From NCBI RefSeq assembly GCF_016863395.1, contig NZ_BOOU01000014.1, positions 62,001-126,000 on the forward strand: 64,000 nt of DNA, given 5' to 3'. The DNA comes from Sphaerisporangium rufum. GTDB taxonomy: Bacteria; Actinomycetota; Actinomycetes; Streptosporangiales; Streptosporangiaceae. The notes under the pieces are model-generated. The model was not told the DNA's origin and made no database searches. It was given only the letters and a program-made list of their open reading frames with translations. The first letter of the stretch is position 1; every line of letters begins with the position of its first letter. Of the stretch, positions 23,682 through 32,160 are shown piece after piece. The position numbers and the translations under genes are program-made.

Positions 23682-25703
23682 TCAGCGGAGCAGGACCGCG
23701 CTGAACTTGATGCCCCGATCGCTCGCCATGAACAGCGCCTTTCCGGTGAAGCGGAAGAGGCTGCCGGCCGGCGCGTAGATGAGATCGCGGCCGTAGGCCG
23801 GGCCCATCGGGCCGCCCTTCCCGTCGGCCAGCTTCAGCCGGTAGGCCTGGGGCGGCGCCTCGTAGGTCCCGGTGCGCATGACGATCACCGTGTCGCGGTC
23901 GACGGCGGCCGGCACCGCCGTGGTCTCCGGGCCCAGGCCGGCGGTCCATTTCGGCCGCCCGCTGCGCAGGTCGAAGGCCACCACCTGGTTGGTGGAGCGC
24001 AGCTGGTTGACCCGCTGCTCGGCGGTGACCGTGACCAGGGTGTCCGCGCCGACCATCGTCCGGTACCGCGCCCGGCGGATGCCGAAGCCGAGCGGGCTCA
24101 TGTCCAGCTCGCCCCAGGACCCACGCTGGGGGATGGTCGCGGCGACCTGGCCGGAGTCGTCCAGCACCAGGTAGCGCCCGTTCCTGGCGGCGCCACCCCG
24201 GCTCGCCAGCACCGGCGGGTCCGCCGAGACCAGCGAGCGGCCGACCGTCAGGGTGTCCCCGAGCGTCTCGGCCGGCAGGTCGGCGCGCCACCGCCGGTCG
24301 CCGGTCGCCGGATCCACCGAGATGACCGCCGCCGGGTCGCGCCGGTCGCAGCCGGCCAGCAGCACGGCGCCGGTCCGCCCGGCCAGCACGTCCTCGACGA
24401 CGCAGGTCGAGTCGCCGGCCCTGGTGGGGATCTTCTTCATCTCCCAGCGGATCCGGCCGCCGGCCACGTCCAGCCCGACCGCGCTCCAGTAGTACCCGAC
24501 CACCACGGTGTCACCGGCGATGGCCAGTGACATGCCCTGGTTCGGCGAGCTGCCGATCCGGCGCAGGGTCCGGTAGTTGTCGGTCCCGGTCAGATCGGCG
24601 TCCCAGCGGACCTTGCCGGTGGCCAGGTCGACCAGCACGACGTTGGTGCACCACACGCTCTTCAGCCCGGTGGCCACCGTGTTGGTCTGCACCTTGCCGT
24701 AGGCCATGGCGATCGTGCCGGACACCGCCTCCCGGCTCACCCCGCAGAACATGGCGCCCTCGGGCGGCCGCAGCCCCCAGGCCTCCTTGCCGGCCGCGTC
24801 CCGCGCGCTGATCACGTCGTTGTCGGCGCGGACGAACAGCTCGCCGGCCACCCAGGATCCGAACCCCTCGGCGCCGTTGACCAGCCGCGGCCGCCCGGCG
24901 GACTTCACCGCCCAGCCCACCTGCCCGGCCAGCTCCGCGGTCCCGTCACCCCCGCCGCCGTCACCGGCGACCGCGCCCCCCGGCTCGGTCTCCCAGGGGC
25001 GGATCACCAGGACCGCCGCCACCGCCACCAGTACGGCCAGCGCGGCCACCCCGGCGATGATCCACGGCCCGCGCCGCCGGCCCCCGCCCGCGGGCGGCGG
25101 GCCGGCCGGCGGCCACCCGCCGCCGGACGTCCCGTACGGTGATCCGCCCGGCGGCGGGCCGTACCCCGGCTGCGGTCCAGGGCCCGGCCCCGCAGGCCCG
25201 TAGCCCGGCGCGCCGGGCCCCGGCCCGTACGGCCCCTGCTGGTACGGCCCTTGCTGGTTCGGAGCCTGCTGGTTCGGGGCGTACTGGTAGGGACCCGTCG
25301 GGTTCGGGGCCTGCTGGTGCTGCCCCTGCTGGTGCGGTCCTTGCTGGTACGGGGCCTGCTGGTTCGGGGCGGGTTGATAGGGCCCCTGCTGATACCCGCC
25401 CGGCCCCTGGGCCGGCCAGGGGGCGGGCGCGTCCTGCGGCGGCGGGTACGGTCCGCCGGGCCCCGCGTCGCCCGGCGGCGGATACGGCCCGGACCCGGGC
25501 CGGCCCCCCGGCTGCCCGCTCTGCCCGTACTGTCCGCCCTGCCGGTACTGCCCCTCGGGGCCGTACTGTCCGTACTGTTCTGCCGGGCCGTACTGCGGCC
25601 CCGGCTGCCCGGGCGCCCCCGGCGGCCCCGGTGGCGGGCCACCGGGCCCGCCACCGGGGCCCCCCGTTGCCGGAGCCGGCCGATGTGTCTCCCCGTATGT
25701 CAC
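23682..25703 (-). CDS. PQQ-type beta-propeller membrane protein with Pro/Gln-rich N terminus
   Basis: A protein of about 673 residues with three parts: a long cytoplasmic Pro/Gly/Gln/Tyr-rich tail with repeats such as APNQQAPYQQGP (first about 210 residues), one membrane helix (IIAGVAALAVLVAVAAVLVI) and an extracytoplasmic PQQ-like beta-propeller of outer-membrane-BamB or quinoprotein type. It is a common actinobacterial surface protein of unknown function, often near kinases. The start is uncertain: GTG 25703 (VTYGETHRP) is preferred, with an in-frame TTG at 25766; neither has a clear ribosome binding site. A 21-bp repeat-like DNA pattern in 25250-25400 reflects the low-complexity tail. No link to enediyne chemistry is evident. 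Confidence 0.75.
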   Translation of the reverse strand: MTYGETHRPAPATGGPGGGPGGPPPGPPGAPGQPGPQYGPAEQYGQYGPEGQYRQGGQYGQSGQPGGRPGSGPYPPPGDAGPGGPYPPPQDAPAPWPAQGPGGYQQGPYQPAPNQQAPYQQGPHQQGQHQQAPNPTGPYQYAPNQQAPNQQGPYQQGPYGPGPGAPGYGPAGPGPGPQPGYGPPPGGSPYGTSGGGWPPAGPPPAGGGRRRGPWIIAGVAALAVLVAVAAVLVIRPWETEPGGAVAGDGGGGDGTAELAGQVGWAVKSAGRPRLVNGAEGFGSWVAGELFVRADNDVISARDAAGKEAWGLRPPEGAMFCGVSREAVSGTIAMAYGKVQTNTVATGLKSVWCTNVVLVDLATGKVRWDADLTGTDNYRTLRRIGSSPNQGMSLAIAGDTVVVGYYWSAVGLDVAGGRIRWEMKKIPTRAGDSTCVVEDVLAGRTGAVLLAGCDRRDPAAVISVDPATGDRRWRADLPAETLGDTLTVGRSLVSADPPVLASRGGAARNGRYLVLDDSGQVAATIPQRGSWGELDMSPLGFGIRRARYRTMVGADTLVTVTAEQRVNQLRSTNQVVAFDLRSGRPKWTAGLGPETTAVPAAVDRDTVIVMRTGTYEAPPQAYRLKLADGKGGPMGPAYGRDLIYAPAGSLFRFTGKALFMASDRGIKFSAVLLR

Positions 25704-25787
25704 GGAGAGCAGGATATTGACCGCTTCACCGAGCTGTCTGGCCGAATAGCACAGTATTTCCGGCAAAGCCGCGTACCGAGCGCCCGG

Positions 25788-27008
25788 TCAGCGTCCGGGG
25801 TCCGGCGCGTTGAGCGCGGGCTCGGCCGGCGTGGTGCCCGGGCCCGGCGGGATGGGCGCCAGCGGCGGCAGCGGGCGGCGGCGCGAGGTGGCGAACCGGC
25901 GCATGATCGGCCGTTCCACCAGGTGGAACAGCAGCGCCGCCACGCCCAGCGATGCCAGGAACACCAGCGCCAGCACCCCGAGCGCGACCGGCGTGGACGC
26001 GCCGCGACCGCCGAGCAGCACCGACCCGGTGAACACCAGTATCAGCAGGTGGCACATGTAGAAGGCGAAGGAGGTCTCGCCCAGCCAGACCATCACCCGG
26101 CCGCCGGTCCAGGCGCGGACACCGGCGGCCTCGCCCGCCGCCGCGGCCGCGATGATCAGGCCGAGCGGCAGCAGCGTGACCGCGACCTGCGGGTAGGTGA
26201 GCGGGAAGAGCGGTGCCACCACGTAGGCGAAGACGGTCAGCGCGGTCGCGCCGCCGAGGCCGAGCGGGACGCGCCGGCCGGTGGCGACGATCCTGGCCAG
26301 GAGGAGGCCGAACACGAACTCCAGCAGCCGCACCGGCGGGAACTTGGAGGTGAACCAGAAAGCGACCGGCCCGGACTGGGACAGCGGCTGCCACGGCCCG
26401 TCCGGTAGCAGCGTGGCCACCAGCGGGACGGCGAACACCGCGGCCAGCACGACGCCGGCCGCCGCCCAGAGCCGCTCGGGGCGGATGCGGTCGATGTACC
26501 GCATGAGCAGCGGGAACAGCAGGTAGAACAGCGCCTCGCAGGACAGCGACCACGACACCGAGTTGTAGCTCGCCCAGACCTCCTGCTGCGGCCAGAACGA
26601 CTGCACCAGGAAGGCGTTGAGCACGCCGGTCGTCCCGTCCAGCGGCAGCCCGAGCAGGCCGCCGAACAGCACCGCGGCGGCGATCAGGGTGAGCAGGTGG
26701 TTGGGCCAGATCTTGAAGACCCGGCGGCGCCAGAACCGCGCCGCGGTGTCGCCCGGCCGCCGGGACCAGGCCAGCACGAAGCCGCTCAGCACGAAGAAGA
26801 AGCTGACCGAGGTCCAGTTGCCCTGCCAGAACACCATGGCGTGCGGGCCGGGCGCCGGCGTCATCTGCCAGCTGCGGTCGGCGAACAGCATGGTGCACAA
26901 CCCGTGGAACATGAATACGCAGACCGCCGCGAGGAACCGCATTCCGGTCAGCGAGTCCAGCCGGGTGATGTGCGGACGGACGGTGGGAGGGGGCGGGGAA
27001 TCCACCAT
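25788..27008 (-). CDS. Acyltransferase 3 family membrane protein (paralogue A)
   Basis: A 406-residue integral membrane acyltransferase (OafA/YrhL type) with about ten helices. The N-terminal LDSLTGMRFLAAVCVFMFHG holds the catalytic-type His, and FFFVLSGFVLAWSRRPGD is the second family block. It is a close paralogue of the gene at 57867-59087: same length (406) and matching blocks (SLTGMRF, FVLSGFVL, RRPxDTA, RRRxxKIxPN). Both are read divergently from a plus-strand enzyme gene through near-identical promoter architecture. It may acylate a sugar or hydroxyl of the product. ATG 27008 follows GGAAAGG. Confidence 0.88.
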   Translation of the reverse strand: MVDSPPPPTVRPHITRLDSLTGMRFLAAVCVFMFHGLCTMLFADRSWQMTPAPGPHAMVFWQGNWTSVSFFFVLSGFVLAWSRRPGDTAARFWRRRVFKIWPNHLLTLIAAAVLFGGLLGLPLDGTTGVLNAFLVQSFWPQQEVWASYNSVSWSLSCEALFYLLFPLLMRYIDRIRPERLWAAAGVVLAAVFAVPLVATLLPDGPWQPLSQSGPVAFWFTSKFPPVRLLEFVFGLLLARIVATGRRVPLGLGGATALTVFAYVVAPLFPLTYPQVAVTLLPLGLIIAAAAAGEAAGVRAWTGGRVMVWLGETSFAFYMCHLLILVFTGSVLLGGRGASTPVALGVLALVFLASLGVAALLFHLVERPIMRRFATSRRRPLPPLAPIPPGPGTTPAEPALNAPDPGR

Positions 27009-27138
27009 TTCGGGTGCCTTTCCACGTTCGGGCTCGCGAAGGCTCGAGCGAGCGGCCGCCCGAACGGCGTCGCCACGATCGGGCGGTCGCCACCCACCGA
27101 GCCGGTAGCCACCAGCGTGGCGGCGCGCGGCCGATCGC

Positions 27139-27156
27139 ACATATTCCGTATTGCGG
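27139..27156 (-). promoter_or_regulatory. Cluster-wide directional motif, copy 3 (minus)
   Basis: Read on the minus strand it is CCGCAATACGGAATATGT, pointing to acyltransferase paralogue A, 130 bp before its ATG. It is a weaker match in its last six bases, but the CCGCAAT half is intact. Confidence 0.55.
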
Positions 27157-27199
27157 ACTTTCCTCGCCTTCCCTGCCGGGGTGCGGGCCGCGCGGCACC

Positions 27200-27217
27200 C
27201 CGCAATCCAGGAGATGC
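27200..27217 (+). promoter_or_regulatory. Cluster-wide directional motif, copy 4
   Basis: CCGCAATCCAGGAGATGC differs by one base from the copy at 59296-59313. It ends 76 bp before the DUF2855 start. Confidence 0.7.
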
Positions 27218-27293
27218 GCGGCGCCCGGGGCGGCGAAACGATGTGGCCGTGTGGGCCGACGCCGCCCACCCGCGCCACCCCAAGGAGATGACA

Positions 27294-28370
27294 GTGCCTC
27301 AGCCGGACAGATGGGACCTGGTCTACAAGCGCGACGATCTGACCGCGAGCGAGGTCCGCGCCGCCTCCTGCCCCGACCTGCGGCCCGGCGAGGTCCGCCT
27401 GGCCGTGGAGAAGTTCGGGCTCACCGCCAACAACGCCACCTACGCCCGGTTCGGCGCGTCCGACATCCCCTTCTGGGACGCCTTCCCCGGTCCCGAGGGG
27501 TACGGCCGGGTCCCGGTGTGGGGTCACGCGCGGGTGGAGGAGTCGCGCCACCCGGAGATCGCGCCCGGCGAGCGCTACTTCGGCTATCTGCCGATGTCCA
27601 CCCACCACGTGGTGGCCCCGCAGCCCACCCCGCGCGGCTTCGCCGACGGCACCCCGCAGCGGCACTTCCTGCACCCGTGGTACTGGCACTTCGAGCGCGC
27701 CGAGGAGCCCGACGCGCTGGACGACCGCCGCACGCTCATCCACCCCGTCTACCCCGCCGCCTACAACCTGGCCGACATGCTCGCCGGGCAGGCCGCGGCC
27801 GGCGCCCGCGCGCTGGTGGTCACCAGCGCGTCCAGCAAGGTGGCGATCGGGCTGGTCGAGGAGATCACCGCCCGCGGCCTGGGCCTGGAGACGGCCGCCG
27901 TCACCTCGGCGCGCAACGCGGCGTTCACCGCCGGGCTCGGCCTGTACGACACGGTCACCACCTACGACGAGCTGGACACCCTGAACCTCGCCGGGCCGGC
28001 GGTCTTCGTGGACTGCACCGGCGACGCCGGCGTCCGGCTCGCGGTCGCCGGACGCTTCGCCGGCGAGCTGCGCACCACCACGCTCATCGGCTTCACCCAC
28101 CCCGAGGCCATGGTGCCGCCGCCGCCCGGGCTGCCCGGCCCGGCCGCCGAGGTGTTCTTCACCCCGGCGGTGGAGTGGCAGACCGCCGAGCAGGAGGGCC
28201 CCGAGGCCTACTACGGCCGCTACGCCAAGTCCGAGGAGCGCTTCCTGAACAGCACCACCTCGTGGCTCACCGTCCGCGAGGGGCGCGGGCCGGAGGCGAT
28301 CACCGAGGCCTTCGCCGCCGTGCTCACCGGCACGCTGCCCCCGGACACCGGCCACGTGCTGCGCCCCTGA
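27294..28370 (+). CDS. DUF2855 family protein (MDR-like enoyl reductase relative)
   Basis: A 358-residue DUF2855 protein. The family is distantly related to medium-chain dehydrogenases/reductases; here residues 160-185 (ALVVTSASSKVAIGLVEEI) resemble the nucleotide-binding turn. PVWGHARVEES and RYFGYLPMSTHHVVAP are further family blocks. Its substrate is unknown. GTG 27294 is preferred over ATG 27288, as AAGGAG (27282-27287) touches the latter but lies 6 bp from the former. It is divergent from acyltransferase A and followed after 51 bp by the DUF2306 gene, with which it likely forms an operon. Confidence 0.85.
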   Translation: MPQPDRWDLVYKRDDLTASEVRAASCPDLRPGEVRLAVEKFGLTANNATYARFGASDIPFWDAFPGPEGYGRVPVWGHARVEESRHPEIAPGERYFGYLPMSTHHVVAPQPTPRGFADGTPQRHFLHPWYWHFERAEEPDALDDRRTLIHPVYPAAYNLADMLAGQAAAGARALVVTSASSKVAIGLVEEITARGLGLETAAVTSARNAAFTAGLGLYDTVTTYDELDTLNLAGPAVFVDCTGDAGVRLAVAGRFAGELRTTTLIGFTHPEAMVPPPPGLPGPAAEVFFTPAVEWQTAEQEGPEAYYGRYAKSEERFLNSTTSWLTVREGRGPEAITEAFAAVLTGTLPPDTGHVLRP

Positions 28371-28421
28371 TCACCTAGACCAGCACATGCCGGGCCGAGC
28401 CCGGGCAGGAGGAGAGCAAGC

Positions 28422-29123
28422 GTGACACTCGACACCCGCAACGCCGCGCCGGCCGCCCCGGCGCGACCGGCGCCCGGCTCCGGCCGGGCCCCGCGCTCCT
28501 GGTGGCGCCGCCCATGGATCGCGCCGCTGATGGCGCTCGTGGTGGCCTACCTCTTCTACCAGATCAGCCCGTACGTGCCGGAGAGCAAGGCGCCGACCCC
28601 GCCGCACGACGGCTTCCCGGCGTACTACCCGCTGCTGGTCGTGCACATGGTGGCCGGCACCCTGGCGATCATCTCGGCCTGCTTCCAGGTGTGGCCGTGG
28701 CTGCGCCGCCGGCACCCGGCCGTGCACCGGGCCAGCGGGCGCGTCTACGTGGCCGGCGCCCTGGTCGGCGGCACGGTCGGCCTGATCATCGTCCGGTTCG
28801 CGCCGACCGTCGGCCAGATCGGCGTCGCCGCGGCCACCTCGCTGTGGATCGCCTTCACCGTGATCGCCGTCGTCTACGCCCGCAAGGGCCGCTACGACCT
28901 GCACCGCCGGTTCATGCTGTACAGCTTCGCGATCATCATGAACAACATCTGGGGCGTGCTGATCGTCAACGTGCTCATGCGGATGCCGTTCGAGGTCTCC
29001 TTCCTGCACATGCTGGAGGCGGCCCGCTGGGTCGGCTGGGTGTTCAACCTGATGCTCGTGCAGTGGTGGCTGTACCACACCGAGGGGCGGACCGGCGTGC
29101 TGCGCGGATCGCGCACCCGGTAG
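28422..29123 (+). CDS. DUF2306 polytopic membrane protein
   Basis: A 233-residue membrane protein of the DUF2306 family with about six hydrophobic helices. The family-typical blocks are HMVAGTLAIISACFQ, HRASGRVYVAG and RYDLHRRFMLYSFAIIMNN, in which the conserved His residues may bind heme or metal. Function is unknown. AGGAGGAGAG precedes the GTG by 7 bp. It lies in a short operon behind DUF2855 and ends at a hairpin with a short T run. Confidence 0.85.
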   Translation: MTLDTRNAAPAAPARPAPGSGRAPRSWWRRPWIAPLMALVVAYLFYQISPYVPESKAPTPPHDGFPAYYPLLVVHMVAGTLAIISACFQVWPWLRRRHPAVHRASGRVYVAGALVGGTVGLIIVRFAPTVGQIGVAAATSLWIAFTVIAVVYARKGRYDLHRRFMLYSFAIIMNNIWGVLIVNVLMRMPFEVSFLHMLEAARWVGWVFNLMLVQWWLYHTEGRTGVLRGSRTR

Positions 29124-29182
29124 CGCACCACGGTCCCGGCCCGGTGGCCGGCGGTCATCGGCCGCCCGCCGCCGGGTCAACG

Positions 29183-29205
29183 GCCGCGCCGCGAGGCGCG
29201 GCTTT
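29183..29205 (+). terminator. Hairpin terminator with T run
   Basis: 8-bp stem GCCGCGCC/GGCGCGGC with a GCGA tetraloop, followed by TTT, 60 bp after the DUF2306 stop. Confidence 0.7.
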
Positions 29206-29346
29206 CGTCATGTCCGGTGAAGAAACGCGGAAAACCGCCGCGAGGTGCCGCGTGGCCGGGTCGACGGCGGCCGGCGTGCCTCACCATGCTCGGGGCAGGC
29301 CCGCGCCGCCGGTGCGGGCGGCCGCGAGGCGGGGAGGTGGGCGGCG

Positions 29347-29985
29347 GTGACCGGCGCAGGGGAACGGACGGAGTCCGGCGGGTCGCCGGCGCGGGAGCCG
29401 GGACGGGTGCGGTGGCGCCGGTTCACCGTGGTGTTCGTGCCCGCCGCGGCCGCGGCCACCGGGTTGCTGACCGCCACGGTCACCGGTGCGATCGGCGCCT
29501 CGTTCGTGGTCGCCGGCCAGGAGATCAAGCAGGCCATCCGGGAGATCCGGGCCCGCGGCGTCGAGGAGTTCGGCGGCGTGGTGACGACCAAGGACGGCAC
29601 CCGCATCCCGGTGTACATCATCGCCGGCCGGTACGTGGAGACCTACGACCTGTGCCAGAGCGTGCTGACCGCGACGCCGTTCGGCGATGTGACGATCCGG
29701 ACGCTGGCCGGGCGGTACGACCATCCGGTGACCTCGGAGAACCAGGTCGCCAAGGTGATCAGCATCGACAGCCACCCCACCTACACCGGGCTGCAGGTCG
29801 GCCTGGACGCCAGCACGCTGGACGCCATTCCCGGCGTGGCCGGCCCGCCCGGCACGGTCGGCTCGCAGGCCGTCTCGGTGGTCAACCGCAACGTCCGGCA
29901 GGTGCTGCTCGCGCTCAGCGCCACCACCATCGACCTGCCCAACACCTCGCTGCGGGTGCTGAAGGGCGACCACGAGTGCTTCTGA
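29347..29985 (+). CDS. DUF6230 family membrane-anchored protein
   Basis: A 212-residue protein with one N-terminal hydrophobic segment (FTVVFVPAAAAATGLLTATVTGAIG) and an extracytoplasmic domain. The size, the segment and its DUF6114 partner fit the DUF6230 family of actinobacteria. Function is unknown. GTG 29347 follows GGGGAGGTGG; an in-frame ATG upstream at 29245 lacks a ribosome binding site. It overlaps the next gene by 10 bp. It has no obvious biosynthetic role and may be a resident surface protein. Confidence 0.75.
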   Translation: MTGAGERTESGGSPAREPGRVRWRRFTVVFVPAAAAATGLLTATVTGAIGASFVVAGQEIKQAIREIRARGVEEFGGVVTTKDGTRIPVYIIAGRYVETYDLCQSVLTATPFGDVTIRTLAGRYDHPVTSENQVAKVISIDSHPTYTGLQVGLDASTLDAIPGVAGPPGTVGSQAVSVVNRNVRQVLLALSATTIDLPNTSLRVLKGDHECF

Positions 29986-30497
29986 TCCGGGCGGCCCGGG
30001 CGCGGTGGCGGGCCTGGCGGCGCTCCCGGCCGTTCTGGGGCGGCCTGCTCACCCTGCTGGCCGGCGCGGAGCTGCTCAGCATCCCGTTCTCGCTGGACGC
30101 GCTGCCGCTGGTGCTGCACTCGGCGCAGGCCGGGCTGGCGTACCTGATCTCCATCATGATGATCATCACCGGCGTGCTCGTCTGGGGGCAGCCGGCCCAG
30201 CGGGTGTTCCTCGGCATGGTGGCGCTGCTGCTGTCGGTCGCCTCGGTGGTGTACGCCAACGTGGGCGGCTTCCTGCTCGGCCTGGTGCTCGGCCTGTTCG
30301 GCGGCGCGCTGACCGTCGCCTGGACGCCGGCCCCCGCCCCGGCGGCGGCCCCGGACGGCCCGGCCGGGCCCGAAGCCCCGGCGGGGCCCGGCACCCCCGC
30401 CGGCGCCGGCGCGCCGGACGGTGCCGCCGGGAGGGCCGCCGGGAGGGCCGCCGGGAGGGCCGCCGGGGATGCCGGCGACGGTGTCAGCTGTCGATGA
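29976..30497 (+). CDS. DUF6114 family membrane protein
   Basis: A 173-residue protein with about four membrane helices (WGGLLTLLAGAELLSI, AGLAYLISIMMIITGVLVWG, FLGMVALLLSVASVVYANVGGF, LLGLVLGLFGGAL) followed by a Pro/Ala/Gly-rich tail. It is the usual partner of DUF6230, and its GTG overlaps the end of that gene. The tail ends in a GRAAGRAAGRAAG repeat made by a 12-bp tandem repeat. The gene's last 14 bp overlap the 3' end of the convergent solute-binding-like gene. Confidence 0.75.
   Translation: MLLIRAARARWRAWRRSRPFWGGLLTLLAGAELLSIPFSLDALPLVLHSAQAGLAYLISIMMIITGVLVWGQPAQRVFLGMVALLLSVASVVYANVGGFLLGLVLGLFGGALTVAWTPAPAPAAAPDGPAGPEAPAGPGTPAGAGAPDGAAGRAAGRAAGRAAGDAGDGVSCR
30423..30468 (+). repeat. 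12-bp tandem repeat inside the DUF6114 gene
   Basis: Three and a half copies of GCCGCCGGGAGG encode the GRAA repeats at the protein's C terminus. Confidence 0.85.
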
Positions 30498-31830
30498 GCA
30501 GGCAGTGCGCGGCCCGCGGACCCGGGCCGGTGCACGAGGCGCCGTAGTCCTCCAGCAGCGCCTCGGCCGCCACGGCGGCCCGCTCCCAGCGCTCGGCCGG
30601 GTCGGCGCCGCGCGCCATCATGTCCTCCAGAGCGAACATCATCTCGTGCTGGATCTGCGCGAAGTGGCCGAGCACCGCCGCCTGCGCCCCCGGCGCCCCG
30701 GTCGTCAGGTCCAGCTGCTCGGTGGCCACCCGGTGGTAGGGGTGCTCGTCGTACCAGCCCTCGCGCTCCAGCAGCGCGGCCGCCGCGCCGGTGACCGGCG
30801 CCGATCCGTACACCTTGTGCCACTCGGCGGCGTTGCGCGGGCTGTTGAGGTACTGCATGAAGGCCAGCGCGCCGTCCCGGGTGGCCTCGTCCAGGCCGTC
30901 GGCCAGCCACATCGCGTCGCCGCCGATCCAGTTGCCGGCGAAGGGGACGTCCCCGTTGTGCGGGGTCGGGGTGACCGCCACCTCGAACCCGTTCTCCCGG
31001 CCGGCCTTCACCATGTACGGCGACTCGAAGGAGGAGCTGAACCGGAAGACCACCCGCTGCTCGGCGAACGCCTGGGACGATCCCGCCCAGTCCTCCAGCT
31101 TGCCGGTGTGCAGGTAGTGGCCATCGCGGAACAGCCGGTACCACCACATGACGTACGCCATCATCTCCGGCGAGCGCAGGTCGATCTTCGTGGCCCGCCC
31201 GGTGCGTCCGTTGTCCTGGTCCACCAGCAGGGCGCCCTGGTGGGCCAGGGCCTGCTGGAAGAACTTGCCGTCGTTGGCCCAGCTGATCGCGTGCGGCGGG
31301 CCGCCGGGCAGCGCGGCCACCGCCGCGCACGCCCGCTCGATCTCCTGCCAGGTGCGCGGCACCTCGTCGATCCCGGCGGCGCGCAGCAGCGTGGTGTTGG
31401 TGTACATGTGCATCGTGGACAGCGTCACCGGCAGCGCGGCGAACGTGCCGTCGATGGTGTAGAAGTGCCGGCCGGCGGCCACGATGTCGTCCAGCACCAC
31501 CGGGTGGCCGAGGATCTCGGCGCGCCCGCCGATCGCCTTCTCCACCGAGGTGTACAGCGGCCGGCCGTCCGCGGTGAGCGTGTCGCGGGCAAGCTGGCTG
31601 GCGCCGCTGTAGTACGACGCCATCGTCGGCGGCCGGCCGGCCAGCGTCGCCTTGGAGATCTCCTCGGCCAGGTTCTGGAAGTAGTGGCTGCCGACGTTGA
31701 TCTTGTACTCGGGGTGCAGCCGCTCGAACTCCTCGGCCCGCCGCTGGATGGGCGCCAGGAAGTTCGGGAACGTGTAGCCGGAGAACAAGGCGTCGATGAC
31801 GATGCGGTCGGAGCGGCTCGGCTCGGTCAC
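30484..31830 (-). CDS. Extracellular solute-binding protein-like, no signal peptide
   Basis: A 448-residue protein with the fold-type sequence of family 1 sugar-binding proteins (NVGSHYFQNLAEEISKA, ALPVTLSTMHMYTNTTLLRAAGI, GGDAMWLADG, ALAFMQYLNSPRNAAEWHK). Family members are normally lipoproteins of ABC importers, but this one begins MTEPSRSDRIVIDALFSGY with no signal sequence or lipobox, and no permease or ATPase genes are nearby. It is therefore probably cytosolic and may bind the enediyne, an intermediate or a sugar. It is divergent from the FAD oxidase gene across a region with two inverted copies of the cluster motif, which ties it to the pathway. Confidence 0.8.
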   Translation of the reverse strand: MTEPSRSDRIVIDALFSGYTFPNFLAPIQRRAEEFERLHPEYKINVGSHYFQNLAEEISKATLAGRPPTMASYYSGASQLARDTLTADGRPLYTSVEKAIGGRAEILGHPVVLDDIVAAGRHFYTIDGTFAALPVTLSTMHMYTNTTLLRAAGIDEVPRTWQEIERACAAVAALPGGPPHAISWANDGKFFQQALAHQGALLVDQDNGRTGRATKIDLRSPEMMAYVMWWYRLFRDGHYLHTGKLEDWAGSSQAFAEQRVVFRFSSSFESPYMVKAGRENGFEVAVTPTPHNGDVPFAGNWIGGDAMWLADGLDEATRDGALAFMQYLNSPRNAAEWHKVYGSAPVTGAAAALLEREGWYDEHPYHRVATEQLDLTTGAPGAQAAVLGHFAQIQHEMMFALEDMMARGADPAERWERAAVAAEALLEDYGASCTGPGPRAAHCLLIDS

Positions 31831-31982
31831 GTCCTGATCCTTTCGTCGAGAGCGGGGCCGGCCCCGGGACGTCGCGCGGGGGCGGTCGCGGACCGACCCG
31901 CCCGGGGCGCGCTCGCGCGCCGGGCTCGCCAGACGCGGGGAACCTGTCCTGTCCGCCATGGTGGGCGCCCGGCGGTGTCCCC

Positions 31983-32000
31983 GCATCTTCGCCCGTGCGC
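31983..32000 (-). promoter_or_regulatory. Cluster-wide directional motif, copy 5 (minus)
   Basis: Minus-strand reading GCGCACGGGCGAAGATGC; points to the solute-binding-like gene, 152 bp before its start. Confidence 0.65.
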
Positions 32001-32047
32001 TGCCGGGGCCTGGCCCGGCGGAGGGGAGATCGGGGGAGACCGGGGGA

Positions 32048-32065
32048 GAGCACGGGTGAAGATGC
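32048..32065 (+). promoter_or_regulatory. Cluster-wide directional motif, copy 6
   Basis: GAGCACGGGTGAAGATGC; ends 95 bp before the FAD oxidase ATG. Confidence 0.7.
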
Positions 32066-32160
32066 GGCCGGGCGGGGGCGGCGGCAAAGGTGGTGTGAGC
32101 CGGGCCGACCGGCCCGGGGCGGCGCGCGCCGGCGCCGCCGGCCGCCTTTGGAGGAACGAC

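Larger units (their letters stand above)
27009..27293. promoter_or_regulatory. Divergent promoter region with inverted pair of cluster motifs
   Basis: Two copies of the directional motif face away from each other (27139-27156 minus, 27200-27217 plus), 43 bp apart. The region at 59088-59411 has the same layout with a 44-bp gap and a second acyltransferase paralogue on its left. Confidence 0.7.
31831..32160. promoter_or_regulatory. Divergent promoter region with inverted pair of cluster motifs
   Basis: Between the solute-binding-like gene and the FAD oxidase gene, two motif copies (31983-32000 minus and 32048-32065 plus) face outwards. Their extended arms form an 18-bp inverted repeat with one mismatch (31981-31998 against 32050-32067). 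GGAGGAACGAC is the ribosome binding site at its right end. Confidence 0.7.

Noticed and set aside
29347-29985. DUF6230 protein considered as an enediyne apoprotein
   Set aside because: It is membrane-anchored, belongs to a general actinobacterial pair with DUF6114, and lacks the cleaved signal and two-disulfide layout of CagA/NcsA-type apoproteins.
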